A stretch of 64,000 bases of DNA from an uncultured Collinsella sp. (GTDB taxonomy: Bacteria > Actinomycetota > Coriobacteriia > Coriobacteriales > Coriobacteriaceae): the NCBI GenBank assembly GCA_900541745.1, contig UQLA01000011.1, forward strand, positions 17,834 to 81,833, in the 5' to 3' direction. The position numbers were made by a program, and so were the translations under genes. The notes beneath the pieces were generated by a model. It had not been told where the DNA came from. It worked only from the letters and a program-made list of their open reading frames with translations, and searched no databases. Below, piece after piece: positions 56,306-64,000 of this stretch. How positions within the stretch are numbered: the stretch's first letter is position 1; every line of letters starts with the position of its first letter.

Positions 56306-56332
56306 AGAAAAACACGCCGCTCAGAAGCGGCG
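56306..56332 (-). terminator. Terminator-like hairpin in the leader of the kinase 2 operon
   Basis: CGCCGCT pairs with AGCGGCG around a four-base loop and TTTTTC follows on the minus strand, ending just before the GGAGGAG ribosome site. It lies downstream of the promoter motif, so it could attenuate the operon. Confidence 0.6.
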
Positions 56333-56371
56333 CATTCATTCAAATCCATATTTGAGTGTATCAGCGAACCC

Positions 56372-56386
56372 AAAAGGTTGCGCAAC
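56372..56386 (-). promoter_or_regulatory. GTTGCGCAACCTTTT motif upstream of the kinase 2 operon
   Basis: On the minus strand the site reads GTTGCGCAACCTTTT, about 80 bases before the start. TTGCGC is followed after 19 bases by TACACT, a possible -10. Identical (16 bases) to the site before the surface-protein gene. Confidence 0.55.
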
Positions 56387-56537
56387 GAATGGGCAAATTA
56401 AGGATGCGAGCGGAAGCATCCATGCGATAAGCGGATACGAAGCATCTTTGTTGCACAACAAACTCACAGTCGCACGGGGAAATTATGACTACCCCGTGCG
56501 TCGCGAGGAAAACATACGGCAGGAGCAGGCTCGCCAC

Positions 56538-57134
56538 CTAAATCGCGCGACGGGCCTCGATGGCGCGGCCAAGCGTAAGCTCGTCGGCATACTCCAGGTC
56601 GCCGCCCACGGGAAGGCCGCTTGCCAGACGCGACACCTCGACGCCCAACGGCTTGATGGTACGGGCCAGATAGCTCGCCGTGGTCTCGCCCTCGATGTTG
56701 GGGTTGGTGGCGATGATGACCTCATGGATATCCTCGTGGCCCAGACGCGCCAGCAGCTCGCGGATGTGCAACTGCTCGGGGCCAATCTTGTCCATGGGGC
56801 TGATCACGCCGCCTAGCACATGGTACAGGCCGTGGTAGCTGCCCGTGCGCTCGATCGCCTGGACGTCGCGCGGCTCGCCCACCACGCAAATACGAGTGGT
56901 ATCGCGCATCGGGTCCTGGCAGATGGAGCACTCGTCGGCCGTGGCGTAGTTAAAGCAACGGCTGCAAAAGTGGACCTCCTGCTTGACCTCCAGGATGGCC
57001 TCGGCCAGGCGGCGGGCCTCCTCGGCATCGGCCTCGAGCAGGTAATAGGCGATGCGCTGGGCCGACTTGGGACCAATGCCCGGCAGACGACCCAGTTCAT
57101 CGAGCAGTTTTTGCAGACTGTGATTCGCACTCAT
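56538..57134 (-). CDS. recR: Recombination protein RecR
   Basis: 198 aa, normal length. It has the helix-hairpin-helix LPGIGPKSAQRIAYYLL, the zinc finger CSRCFNYATADECSICQD, and the Toprim domain (ICVVGEPRDVQAIERTG, IIATNPNIEGETTA). With RecO and RecF it loads RecA onto gapped DNA. It follows ybaB with a 13-base gap, the conserved ybaB-recR pairing. No good ribosome site is visible, so translation may be coupled. The gap to the kinase 2 leader (56387-56537) shows nothing. Confidence 0.96.
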   Translation of the reverse strand: MSANHSLQKLLDELGRLPGIGPKSAQRIAYYLLEADAEEARRLAEAILEVKQEVHFCSRCFNYATADECSICQDPMRDTTRICVVGEPRDVQAIERTGSYHGLYHVLGGVISPMDKIGPEQLHIRELLARLGHEDIHEVIIATNPNIEGETTASYLARTIKPLGVEVSRLASGLPVGGDLEYADELTLGRAIEARRAI

Positions 57135-57147
57135 ATATATGCGTGTC

Positions 57148-57468
57148 TTAGAACGGCATGCCCGGAATGTTGAGGCCGCCGGTGATGGCGCCCATCTGCT
57201 TGTTGGCGAGCTCGTTGACGCCGCGGACGGCCTCGTTGACGGCAGCCATGATCATATCCTGCAGCATATCGACGTCCTCGGGATCGAGGGCATCGGGATC
57301 GATGGTGAGGTTGACGAGCTCCATCTCGCCGTTAACGGTCACCTTGACCATGCCGCCGCCGGCAGAGGCGTCGACGGTCTGGGACTTGAGATTCTCCTGC
57401 GCGGCGGCAAGCTGCTCCTGCATCTTGCGAGCCTGCTTCATCATCTGCTGCATGTTCATACCGGCCAT
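57148..57468 (-). CDS. YbaB/EbfC nucleoid-associated protein
   Basis: 106 aa. MNMQQMMKQARKMQEQLAAA coiled start, the central VDASAGGGMVKVTVNGEMELVNLTIDP strands and DMIMAAVNEAV helix are typical. It binds DNA as a dimer and normally lies between dnaX and recR. Here dnaX is 837 bases upstream, with an inverted gene in the gap. AAAGGAG precedes the ATG. Confidence 0.95.
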   Translation of the reverse strand: MAGMNMQQMMKQARKMQEQLAAAQENLKSQTVDASAGGGMVKVTVNGEMELVNLTIDPDALDPEDVDMLQDMIMAAVNEAVRGVNELANKQMGAITGGLNIPGMPF

Positions 57469-57809
57469 GATGGCTCCTTTACGTGCGGCCGCGCGACAAG
57501 CTGCAAGGGCAGCCGGAGCACGGCGGGACTTTCAAACTCAAAAATCGTACCACGGCGCGAGGCCAGCGAGCGGGGCGGACACGCTACCTCAGTCGATATA
57601 CATGTCCCGGAGTGCAAGCCGCACCCAAAGATTATGCGAAGTTGAATAATTCGCATCTGCATAATATTGAAAGCTAAATCTTGTAGAGCCGGAATCCGAC
57701 ATTTTCTGCATCCAGCTAGATAACAAAATGCCGAACCGCTGCTCGAGGCGGCGCTCATGATGGCAAGGTATAATTTGATTGTCACAGACAGCAATTTGGA
57801 GGTGCCCCC
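57469..57809. other. Gap between ybaB and the inserted gene, no gene seen
   Basis: 340 bases. The part up to about 57600 is GC-rich; from 57630 to 57780 it becomes AT-rich (GAATAATTCGCATCTGCATA region) and should hold the divergent promoters of ybaB and the plus-strand gene. No structured RNA such as the SRP RNA, often found beside dnaX, is recognised. Confidence 0.45.
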
Positions 57810-58283
57810 ATGAATGCCCCCGACGCGCTCCAAAACATCCGCTCAAAACACCCCGTTGCATATGTGGTTCTCTATCTCTTTGTCGGCTGGGCATTGCTGG
57901 TTGTCATCACCCATGCCATAGCTTTTGGAGCAGAACTGCTGATAGCCAGCTCGGACCAGCCCGTCGTCAAATGGGAGACGACCGATGAGTGCACCGACGG
58001 AACCCGAACCGTCTACTACAACAGCCCGTCCCTCTATCAAGAGTTCAAGGTCAAGATAAAGGACTTCAAGATTGTCGATGCCGAGCTAGGCGTTTATTTG
58101 GCAATCGGAGCAACCATTAACGCCGAGCAAGTCGAGTACACGGACAGCCATGCGACGTATCGTATCGACCTCAGCATCCTAGGCCGACCGTCACGCACCT
58201 GTCTGCTCAAATGCGACATACGCGGCACCACACTACACATGTCCGAAATACAGATGCGCCCGGACAAGGGGCCCTCTTCTTGA
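57810..58283 (+). CDS. Small membrane-anchored protein of unknown function, inserted between dnaX and ybaB
   Basis: 157 aa. One membrane segment near the start (VAYVVLYLFVGWALLVVITHAIAF), then an outside or inside beta-rich domain (YYNSPSLYQEFKVKIKDFKI, YRIDLSILGRPSRTCLLKCDI). I do not recognise a family. GGAGG lies seven bases before the ATG. It points against dnaX and ybaB and ends 22 bases from the dnaX stop, so it breaks a widely conserved operon. Codon use is less GC-rich in parts (ATA, TTG, AGC codons), suggesting acquisition. Confidence 0.75.
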   Translation: MNAPDALQNIRSKHPVAYVVLYLFVGWALLVVITHAIAFGAELLIASSDQPVVKWETTDECTDGTRTVYYNSPSLYQEFKVKIKDFKIVDAELGVYLAIGATINAEQVEYTDSHATYRIDLSILGRPSRTCLLKCDIRGTTLHMSEIQMRPDKGPSS

Positions 58284-58304
58284 GCAGTATGCCCGCCTGC
58301 GCAG

Positions 58305-60716
58305 CTACTCCACCGGCTTGAAGATGGTGGCCTGGCCAAAGACGCTGCGGATGAGGGCCTTGGCCTCGTCCTCGGTCTGCGGGATGCTCGGGGCTGCGCC
58401 CTGATGGCCGAAGGGGCTGCCAGCACCGGGATTGGATTCCCAGGGAGCGGCGGGAGCGTCCTCCTCTTTGGGGGCAGTTGCAGCGGGCTTGGGCGCGGAC
58501 GCCGCGGCCGGCACGTCGAACGGGGGCAGATCGTCCCCGCCGGCATCGGCAGCAAAACCGCCGACCATGGCATCGTCGTAGGGAACCCGCTCGGATTCCC
58601 ACGGCGCAGACGGTGCGGCAGGCTGAGCCTTGGGAGCGGCAGAGCGCTCGGGCGCACGGGGCGCGGGCTCGGTCGGGAGCTTGCCCGTAGCGGGAGCGCC
58701 GGCAGGGTTGTCGGAGCGTAGCCAGGGGGCTTTGCCCAGGTCAGACGACTTGGGCGCGGGCGAGGCGGGCTTGGGCGCTGGTGTCGGAGCAGCCGGTTTG
58801 GGCGCAGCGGGCTTAGGCGCCGACGGGGCCGGTGCCATCACCGGCGTCGCTTGCCGCTGCGGAGCGCTGGCGTTCGAGAATACAGGGGCCGCCGAGGACA
58901 CGGGTTGCGGGTCCGCAGATACCGCAGCCCGTGCAGATGGAGAATGCTCCTCATGTTGAGGAGCCGGCGTGCCACCTCCATCCAGGACGTAGTCGACGGT
59001 GCGACGACCGAAGACCGCGCAGACCGTCGGCAGGACTACCGACTGCGTGTCGGCGCGGCCGAGCATCTTGATGGCAAAGGTAGAACCCGCGGGGAACGAG
59101 ACCGTGAGCTTGGATCCATCGTCGGCCGTGGCGCGGGCGTTGAGCAAAAGGCCTGCATAGGAAGCCTGACGAGCCTTGACGCGCTCGACGACCTCGGCCC
59201 ATTTGCGCTGGAGCTCGCCGGCGTCCTCGACCGCGGGGGTCTCGGCAGCACCGGCGGCGGCAACCTGGGCGGCATTGTTGGGCTTGGACACCGGCGCGGT
59301 CGATGCAGCAGGCGCGGGAGCCGGAGCCGCAGACTTGGGCGCAGGCTGGGCAGCCGGAACAGCAGCGCCGTGGTCCCAAGGCATGCCGCCCTGATGCGCG
59401 GACGTAGCAGCGGGGGCGGCGGTCGCCGCAGGAGTAGCAGCTCGGGCACCCGAGATCAGCGTCGGCTGCTGGACAGCGGGTGCGGATGCAGCAGGCGCAC
59501 TCGCTTGAGCAGCAGCCACGCTCGCCGGAACGGCGGCGTTGGCAACCATGGCCTCCAAGCGAGCCACGCGCTCAGCCAAAGCCTCAATCGTTAAATCGGC
59601 CTCGGGACGTGCCAGACGCGTGCAGGCGATCTCGAGCACCAGGCGCACGTCGCTCGCACCCCTCATCTCCAAGGCGGCATCGTCGAGCACGGTCAGCACG
59701 CGAGCCAAACGATCGGCAGGATGCTCGCCAAAGGCAGCGGCCTCGGCAGCAAGCGCCTCGGCCTGCTCGGAGCCGCCTTCAAACAGCTCGGCGCGGGCGC
59801 CGGCAACGCAGGCCACGTACACGTCGCGCACGTGCGCCACCAGATCGCGCGTCAGCTCCAGCAGGTCATTGCCTTCCTCGACCTGCGCGCGAATGAGCCC
59901 ATAGAGCTCGGCAATATCGCGCTCGGCGATGGCGCGAGCAAACTCGCCCAGAATCTGGTCCGAAACTTCACCCAAAAGCGAGCGGGCATCGTCCGCATGC
60001 ACGGTGCCGTTGCCAAAGACGCTCAGCTGCTCCAGCGTGGAGAGCGCGTCGCGCATACCGCCCTTGGCGTGGCGCGCCACGATGGCAAGCGCCTCGTCGT
60101 CGTAGTCGAAGCCCTCCTGCTCGCACACGTATGCCAGGCGGCGCTCGATATCCTCATTACCGATGCGGTGGAAATCGAAGCGCTGGCAGCGCGAGAGGAT
60201 GGTCTCCAGAATCTTTTGCGGGTCGGTGGTGCACAGCACAAAGATCACGTGCGCCGGCGGCTCCTCGAGCGTCTTGAGCAGCGCGTTAAACGCCGCCGTC
60301 GTGAGCATGTGAACCTCGTCGATGATATAGATCTTGTACTTGCCACGCACCGGGGCAAAGTTAACGGAGTTGATGATCTCCTCGCGCACATTGTCCACGC
60401 CCGTGCGGCTTGCGGCATCGAGCTCGTAGACGTCCGGGTGGTTGCCCTCGGCGATGAGCTCGCACTCCTCGCAGGTGCCATCGGGCATGCAGCCGCTCGC
60501 ACCCTCGGCGCGCGCCGCCTCGGCATTGCGGCACAGCAGCGCCTTGGCCAAAATGCGCGCCATGGTGGTCTTGCCCGTGCCGCGCGGTCCGCAGAACAGG
60601 TAGGCGTGGGACAGGCGCCCCTCGGTAATGGCGTGCTCGAGCGTCGAGACGATATGCTGCTGGCCCACCACGGAGTCGAAGGTGAGCGGGCGATACTTTC
60701 GGTACAACGATTCCAT
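58305..60716 (-). CDS. dnaX: DNA polymerase III subunits gamma/tau
   Basis: 803 aa. The AAA+ clamp-loader part (residues 1-370) has Walker A GPRGTGKTTMARILAKALL, the zinc cysteines in CMPDGTCEECELI (with an earlier Cys), Walker B IYIIDEVHML and sensor 1 VLCTTDPQKI. The C-terminal half is very Ala/Pro-rich, with short ordered islands (WAEVVERVKARQASYAGLLL, tau-like domain) and a conserved last segment (DEAKALIRSVFGQATIFKP). The start MESLYRKYRPLTF follows GGGGGAG. No convincing frameshift signal for a short gamma form was found by eye. Confidence 0.96.
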   Translation of the reverse strand: MESLYRKYRPLTFDSVVGQQHIVSTLEHAITEGRLSHAYLFCGPRGTGKTTMARILAKALLCRNAEAARAEGASGCMPDGTCEECELIAEGNHPDVYELDAASRTGVDNVREEIINSVNFAPVRGKYKIYIIDEVHMLTTAAFNALLKTLEEPPAHVIFVLCTTDPQKILETILSRCQRFDFHRIGNEDIERRLAYVCEQEGFDYDDEALAIVARHAKGGMRDALSTLEQLSVFGNGTVHADDARSLLGEVSDQILGEFARAIAERDIAELYGLIRAQVEEGNDLLELTRDLVAHVRDVYVACVAGARAELFEGGSEQAEALAAEAAAFGEHPADRLARVLTVLDDAALEMRGASDVRLVLEIACTRLARPEADLTIEALAERVARLEAMVANAAVPASVAAAQASAPAASAPAVQQPTLISGARAATPAATAAPAATSAHQGGMPWDHGAAVPAAQPAPKSAAPAPAPAASTAPVSKPNNAAQVAAAGAAETPAVEDAGELQRKWAEVVERVKARQASYAGLLLNARATADDGSKLTVSFPAGSTFAIKMLGRADTQSVVLPTVCAVFGRRTVDYVLDGGGTPAPQHEEHSPSARAAVSADPQPVSSAAPVFSNASAPQRQATPVMAPAPSAPKPAAPKPAAPTPAPKPASPAPKSSDLGKAPWLRSDNPAGAPATGKLPTEPAPRAPERSAAPKAQPAAPSAPWESERVPYDDAMVGGFAADAGGDDLPPFDVPAAASAPKPAATAPKEEDAPAAPWESNPGAGSPFGHQGAAPSIPQTEDEAKALIRSVFGQATIFKPVE

Positions 60717-60831
60717 GGGTGCTCCCCCGGGTATACTGAGTCTTGTTGCCGCGGCGGCCATGCGGTCGCACGGCATACTGCATCCATAATAACCCGTACG
60801 GCAAGCCCGCCGCGATAGGAGTCCAAAGAGC

Positions 60832-61548
60832 ATGGCAGACGCAGAGAGCAACCTCGTTCCCTCCGAAGCAGCCGACCAGGTCGAGGTCGCGCTCGAGACG
60901 CAGGCAGCAGCCGATGACGGCATCCTGTACCTCAACGAGTATCAGTACGAAAACGACCTCGTCACCGATTTCGCCCGCTTGGTTGCCTCGCCCAGGCGCC
61001 GCGACTCGCTGTATGTCGCCGCGGCAATTGCCGCGCTCATCGGCATCGGCATGCTGGTGGCCGGCGGCAACTGGATCAAGTTCGGCGTCGTCCTGATCGT
61101 ATTCGGCGCCTTTTTGGCCTGGTGGAGCAAAAATCTGCACCATACGCTCGCGCGTGACTTTATCGAAGCCGTCGAGGCCGACGAGTCCATGGGCGGCCGC
61201 TACCGCCGCGTCGCCGCCAACGAGGACGGCCTGATGGTCTGGGGCAAGAGCGGCAAGTCGCAGTTCTTCCCGTTTGAGAAGCTCGACCACGTACTCGACG
61301 GCGAGCGCATCTTTGTGGCCATGTTCGCCGACCAGGGCGTGACGATCCCTAAGGACACCTTTGTGCGTGGTGATGCCGAGCAGTTTGGCTCCTTCCTCAA
61401 GGCGCGCATCAACAAAAAACTGCGCATCGAGACCAAACGTAAGAAGATGAAGGCCGAAAAGGCCGCTGCCAAGGCCAAGCAGGAAAGCGAGCCCAAGAAT
61501 GCAAAGGCCAAACAGCGTAAGCAGAAGAAGAACAAGAAGAAGCGCTAA
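60832..61548 (+). CDS. YcxB-like membrane protein
   Basis: 238 aa. Two adjacent membrane segments (SLYVAAAIAALIGIGMLVAGG and FGVVLIVFGAFLAWW, about 63-103) are followed by a YcxB-type cytoplasmic domain (MVWGKSGKSQFFPFEKLDHVLDG, MFADQGVTIPKDTFVRGD) and a long Lys-rich tail (from about 200 to the end). The tail suggests RNA or nucleoid binding, or simply membrane contact. Function unknown. AGGAG is ten bases before the ATG. It is divergent from dnaX. Confidence 0.8.
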   Translation: MADAESNLVPSEAADQVEVALETQAAADDGILYLNEYQYENDLVTDFARLVASPRRRDSLYVAAAIAALIGIGMLVAGGNWIKFGVVLIVFGAFLAWWSKNLHHTLARDFIEAVEADESMGGRYRRVAANEDGLMVWGKSGKSQFFPFEKLDHVLDGERIFVAMFADQGVTIPKDTFVRGDAEQFGSFLKARINKKLRIETKRKKMKAEKAAAKAKQESEPKNAKAKQRKQKKNKKKR

Positions 61549-61689
61549 GGCCAAGTCAGACAGGCCACCTCGCCCCGCTACCTTCACCATGCGCCCGAGC
61601 GTGCTAAACTAGCAGCATCTATGCCACCGCGAACGGCTTGACCCCGGCCCGCCGCTCGCAAACGAACTTTAAACGCACGAGGGTTGGCC

Positions 61690-63543
61690 ATGCCGCTTTT
61701 CTCGCAACATACCGCCCGGTTCTCGCCGGACGTTCCCTTGGAGGGCACCAGCTCTCGCGAGCTGCTCAAGCGGTTCCAGCCGCTCGAGACGCTCGCGACC
61801 GGCGGTTTTGGCTCCATCGAGATTTGCCGCGACACGCACCTGCGCCGTCGCGTGGCCATTAAGCGCATCCCTCTTATCAACGGTGCCGGCATGCCCGCCA
61901 GCGACATCATGGATGTCCTGCGCGAGGCGCACACTGCCGCCATGCTTCAACATCCCAATATCGTGCAGGTTATCGACTTTACGCACGATACCGCCTATGC
62001 CTATCTGGTCATGGAGTATGTCGACGGCATGTCCCTGGCCGAGTTTTTGCATCGCGTGGACGGTCACTCACTTACCTTTGACGAGGCCGCGGCAATTGCC
62101 GACGCGCTGGGCCAGGCGCTCACCTTCGCCCATAGCAACGGCGTGCTCCACCTGGATATTAAGCCCGCCAATGTGCTCATCGACCACTCGGGCAACGTAA
62201 AGCTCACCGACTTTGGCATGGCGCGGCTGTCATCTGCCGGCGGCTTTGGCGGCTCGCGCGGCGGTACCATCGGCTACATGCCGCCCGAGCAGCTCGATAT
62301 CGAGACCGGCACAGTCGACGAGCGCGCCGATGTCTTTGCCCTCGCCTGTGTAATCTACGAGGGCCTGTGCGGCAGCGCTCCCTTTATGGCCGCCACGCCC
62401 GGCGACTCGCTCGGCCGCATCATCGGCGGTGCCACCTACCCTAGCGAGCTCATCCCGCACTTTCCCCCAGGAGCCGAGGCTGCGCTCATGAGTGCCCTCT
62501 CCCCCATGCCGCAAGACCGCCCCAACAGCATCGAGGCATTTTGCGACCAGCTGCTCGCCGGCTTGGGCAGCGTGCGCGAGGGCCGTCGCAGCCTGGAGCA
62601 GATGGTGGGCGAGCTGTCGGATGATGAGCGCGCGGCAGACGATATCGAATCGTTGCCCTATGAGGACGACACCATCGAGGTCAACCCCGCACTCGGCTGG
62701 GCCGGCACGCGCTGGAGCCACGCGCGCGATTACACCATGCGCGCCATCTCGGCGCTAGCGTGTGGTGCCTTTAGCTTTTTGATCATGCAGACGGCTGGCG
62801 TCGCGGCGCTTCCCGGACTTATCGCCGCGGCCATCGCGATTGGGGCGGCCGCCGGCCTGGCCCCGCAGATTGGCTCGGCTATCTCGGCCGTGGGCTTTTT
62901 GGTACTTATGGCCAACGCCACCATGCAGGCGCAGGGCATCCTGTCGATGCTGCCCGTCGCGGTGCTCTTTGCCGCCACCATGTCCGGCTGGTGGATCGCC
63001 TGGGGCCGCACCGAGGCCGCCGCGAGCGCCGCGCTCACCTGCGCGGTGGCACTTGGCTGCCTAACGGGCGACGTCCTCCTTGCCGCCGGGGTCGCCGCCG
63101 GCATCGCGGCCTTTTGGCTCGGCCCGACAAGCGCCGCGGCCGCCACGGGGATGGGCGCGCTTTTTGGCCGCCTGGCTACGGTTGCGCTTTCCGCCGGAGG
63201 CGTGCTGGGGCTCGGCAATGTTGCCGCGGCGCTGGGAGACATGCTCTTCTGGGCTGCCGTCGTGCTCGTCGCGGCAACAGCTGCACTGACATCTCTGCTG
63301 CTCAACGCCCATGCCAAGCGTGCCGAGCAGGGCTCGAACCTGACTGCAATCGCCGCCATCGCCGGCTGCGGAATAGGCACCGCGGCGTCACTCTGTCTTG
63401 CACACCATATGGAAATTGCCAGCCTTGCGGCCGCGGTCGTCGTCAAGGCGGCGGTTGCGGGAACCCTATCCTCTATAATCGTTGGGATATGCCTATATTT
63501 GCTCGGATACCAAAGAACCTATACGGAGAGTGATCTTTCGTGA
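61690..63543 (+). CDS. Membrane Ser/Thr protein kinase (kinase 3, PknB-like)
   Basis: 617 aa. I chose the ATG with GAGGG six bases upstream over a TTG two codons earlier. The kinase domain (about 28-290) has the glycine loop ATGGFGSIEI, Lys in VAIKRI, catalytic HLDIKPANVLI near residue 154 (HLD in place of HRD) and TDFGMA. A linker with an acidic stretch (YEDDTIEVNP) is followed by about eight membrane segments (355-610), with no extracellular sensor or PASTA repeats. The stop overlaps the GTG start of fhaA, so kinase and FHA protein are made together. The kinase is less related to kinases 1 and 2 than they are to each other. Confidence 0.92.
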   Translation: MPLFSQHTARFSPDVPLEGTSSRELLKRFQPLETLATGGFGSIEICRDTHLRRRVAIKRIPLINGAGMPASDIMDVLREAHTAAMLQHPNIVQVIDFTHDTAYAYLVMEYVDGMSLAEFLHRVDGHSLTFDEAAAIADALGQALTFAHSNGVLHLDIKPANVLIDHSGNVKLTDFGMARLSSAGGFGGSRGGTIGYMPPEQLDIETGTVDERADVFALACVIYEGLCGSAPFMAATPGDSLGRIIGGATYPSELIPHFPPGAEAALMSALSPMPQDRPNSIEAFCDQLLAGLGSVREGRRSLEQMVGELSDDERAADDIESLPYEDDTIEVNPALGWAGTRWSHARDYTMRAISALACGAFSFLIMQTAGVAALPGLIAAAIAIGAAAGLAPQIGSAISAVGFLVLMANATMQAQGILSMLPVAVLFAATMSGWWIAWGRTEAAASAALTCAVALGCLTGDVLLAAGVAAGIAAFWLGPTSAAAATGMGALFGRLATVALSAGGVLGLGNVAAALGDMLFWAAVVLVAATAALTSLLLNAHAKRAEQGSNLTAIAAIAGCGIGTAASLCLAHHMEIASLAAAVVVKAAVAGTLSSIIVGICLYLLGYQRTYTESDLS

Positions 63544-63953
63544 ACTTCCTGAACATCTTCGAGGACCACGTGGCCGGCATCTTCGGTGCCACCCGTGCCC
63601 CGTTCTCCTTTAAGAAGCTTGCCAAGCAGGCCGCTCGCGACATGGAGGATCAGACTCTGGTGATCAACGGCGTCAACACCGCGCCGGCACTCTATACCAT
63701 CCTGATCGCCGCCGACGACGATCCCATGCTCGCCCCGTTCTACCCCGAGCTTTCGCGCGAAGTCCGCGAGTTTGTGAAGGCACAGGCCGAAAAGCGCCGC
63801 TATGTGTTTGTCGGCGAGCCCCTCGTTCGCTTTATGATCGACCCGCAGCTGCGTGCCGGTAAGTTCTCGGTCTTTGCCGAGAACGTCGACGCCCCCACGC
63901 TCGGCCGTCTGTACGAGGAAGAGCGCGCCTACCAGAATGGCCTGGGCCAGAAC
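63540..63953 (+). CDS. fhaA: FhaA-like protein (DUF3662), truncated by the contig end
   Basis: 138 residues are visible before adapter sequence replaces the genome. MNFLNIFEDHVAGIFGATRAP, the KKLAKQAARDMEDQTLVING helix and VFVGEPLVRFMIDPQL are the DUF3662 domain that precedes an FHA domain in FhaA; the FHA part is missing. In Mycobacterium FhaA is a PknB substrate and partner in cell-wall synthesis. The GTG start overlaps the kinase stop. Downstream genes of the usual cluster (fhaB, rodA, pbpA, phosphatase) would be expected beyond the break. Confidence 0.88.
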
Positions 63954-64000
63954 CTGTCTCTTATACACATCTCCGAGCCCACGAGACACTCGCTAATCTC
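63954..64000 (+). other. Illumina Nextera adapter and index, not genomic
   Basis: CTGTCTCTTATACACATCT (63954-63972) is the Nextera mosaic end, followed by CCGAGCCCACGAGAC (63973-63987), an 8-base index ACTCGCTA (63988-63995) and ATCTC, the beginning of the P7 sequence. The junction falls in the middle of fhaA. Confidence 0.98.

Noticed and set aside
57469..57809. SRP RNA or other small RNA beside dnaX
   Set aside because: The conserved SRP core (GGTCAGG...GGAAG...GCAGC) was not found on either strand.

Overview
The window reads as one end of a draft contig from a high-GC, strictly anaerobic, gut-type actinobacterium of the class Coriobacteriia. Collinsella is my best guess; there is no rRNA in the window, so this is inference from gene content. 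Supporting content: pyruvate:ferredoxin oxidoreductase, rubrerythrin and carbamate kinase (anaerobic fermentation), mannose-family PTS genes with sugar-amine (SIS) enzymes, actinobacterial Ser/Thr kinase and FhaA-type signalling, and a surface protein with a LAxTG-like sorting signal. The last 47 bases are Illumina Nextera adapter plus index, not genome.

Layout. 1-7.8 kb: a sugar-amine utilisation locus on the minus strand (EIIAB, EIIC, EIID, two SIS-domain deglycase-like enzymes, a DMT transporter, a HAD phosphatase) with a divergent GntR/UTRA regulator; two promoters share a 16-base motif. 7.9-14.3 kb: acetyltransferase, threonine-aldolase-like enzyme, PAP2 phosphatase and mfd. 14.5-18.8 kb: FHA protein, membrane Ser/Thr kinase with an extracellular DUF6273-like domain, second FHA protein. 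18.9-21.4 kb: repeat-rich cell-wall protein. 21.5-31.1 kb: nth, ABC exporter, rmuC, a nucleotidyltransferase/HTH pair resembling a toxin-antitoxin unit, rubrerythrin, a MutY-like glycosylase with its Rrf2 regulator, tRNA-Asp and a phosphodiesterase. 31.2-39.2 kb: two paralogous LytS/LytTR two-component systems around a glycosyltransferase, an MFS transporter and a zinc-dependent phospholipase C-like protein. 39.3-46.7 kb: amidohydrolase, amino acid permease, a frameshifted C39-like peptidase, a 379-bp inverted-repeat element, carbamate kinase and a DUF3830 gene. 46.7-52.2 kb: AAA/DUF4143 ATPase with three upstream direct repeats, a palindrome cluster and pyruvate:ferredoxin oxidoreductase. 52.6-56.3 kb: a second kinase/FHA operon. 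56.5-60.7 kb: recR, ybaB and dnaX, interrupted by an inverted unknown gene. 60.8-63.95 kb: a YcxB-like protein, a third kinase and a truncated fhaA.

Most interesting content. Three kinase/FHA modules lie within 50 kb. Two use closely related kinases and three FHA proteins that share an undescribed N-terminal domain. A 15-base motif, GTTGCGC(A/T)ACCTTTT, lies upstream of both of these kinase modules and of the big surface protein, which suggests one envelope-signalling regulon. Second, intergenic regions repeatedly hold very long, perfect or near-perfect inverted repeats (29-39 bp arms) with unrelated sequences, often nested around a smaller terminator hairpin.
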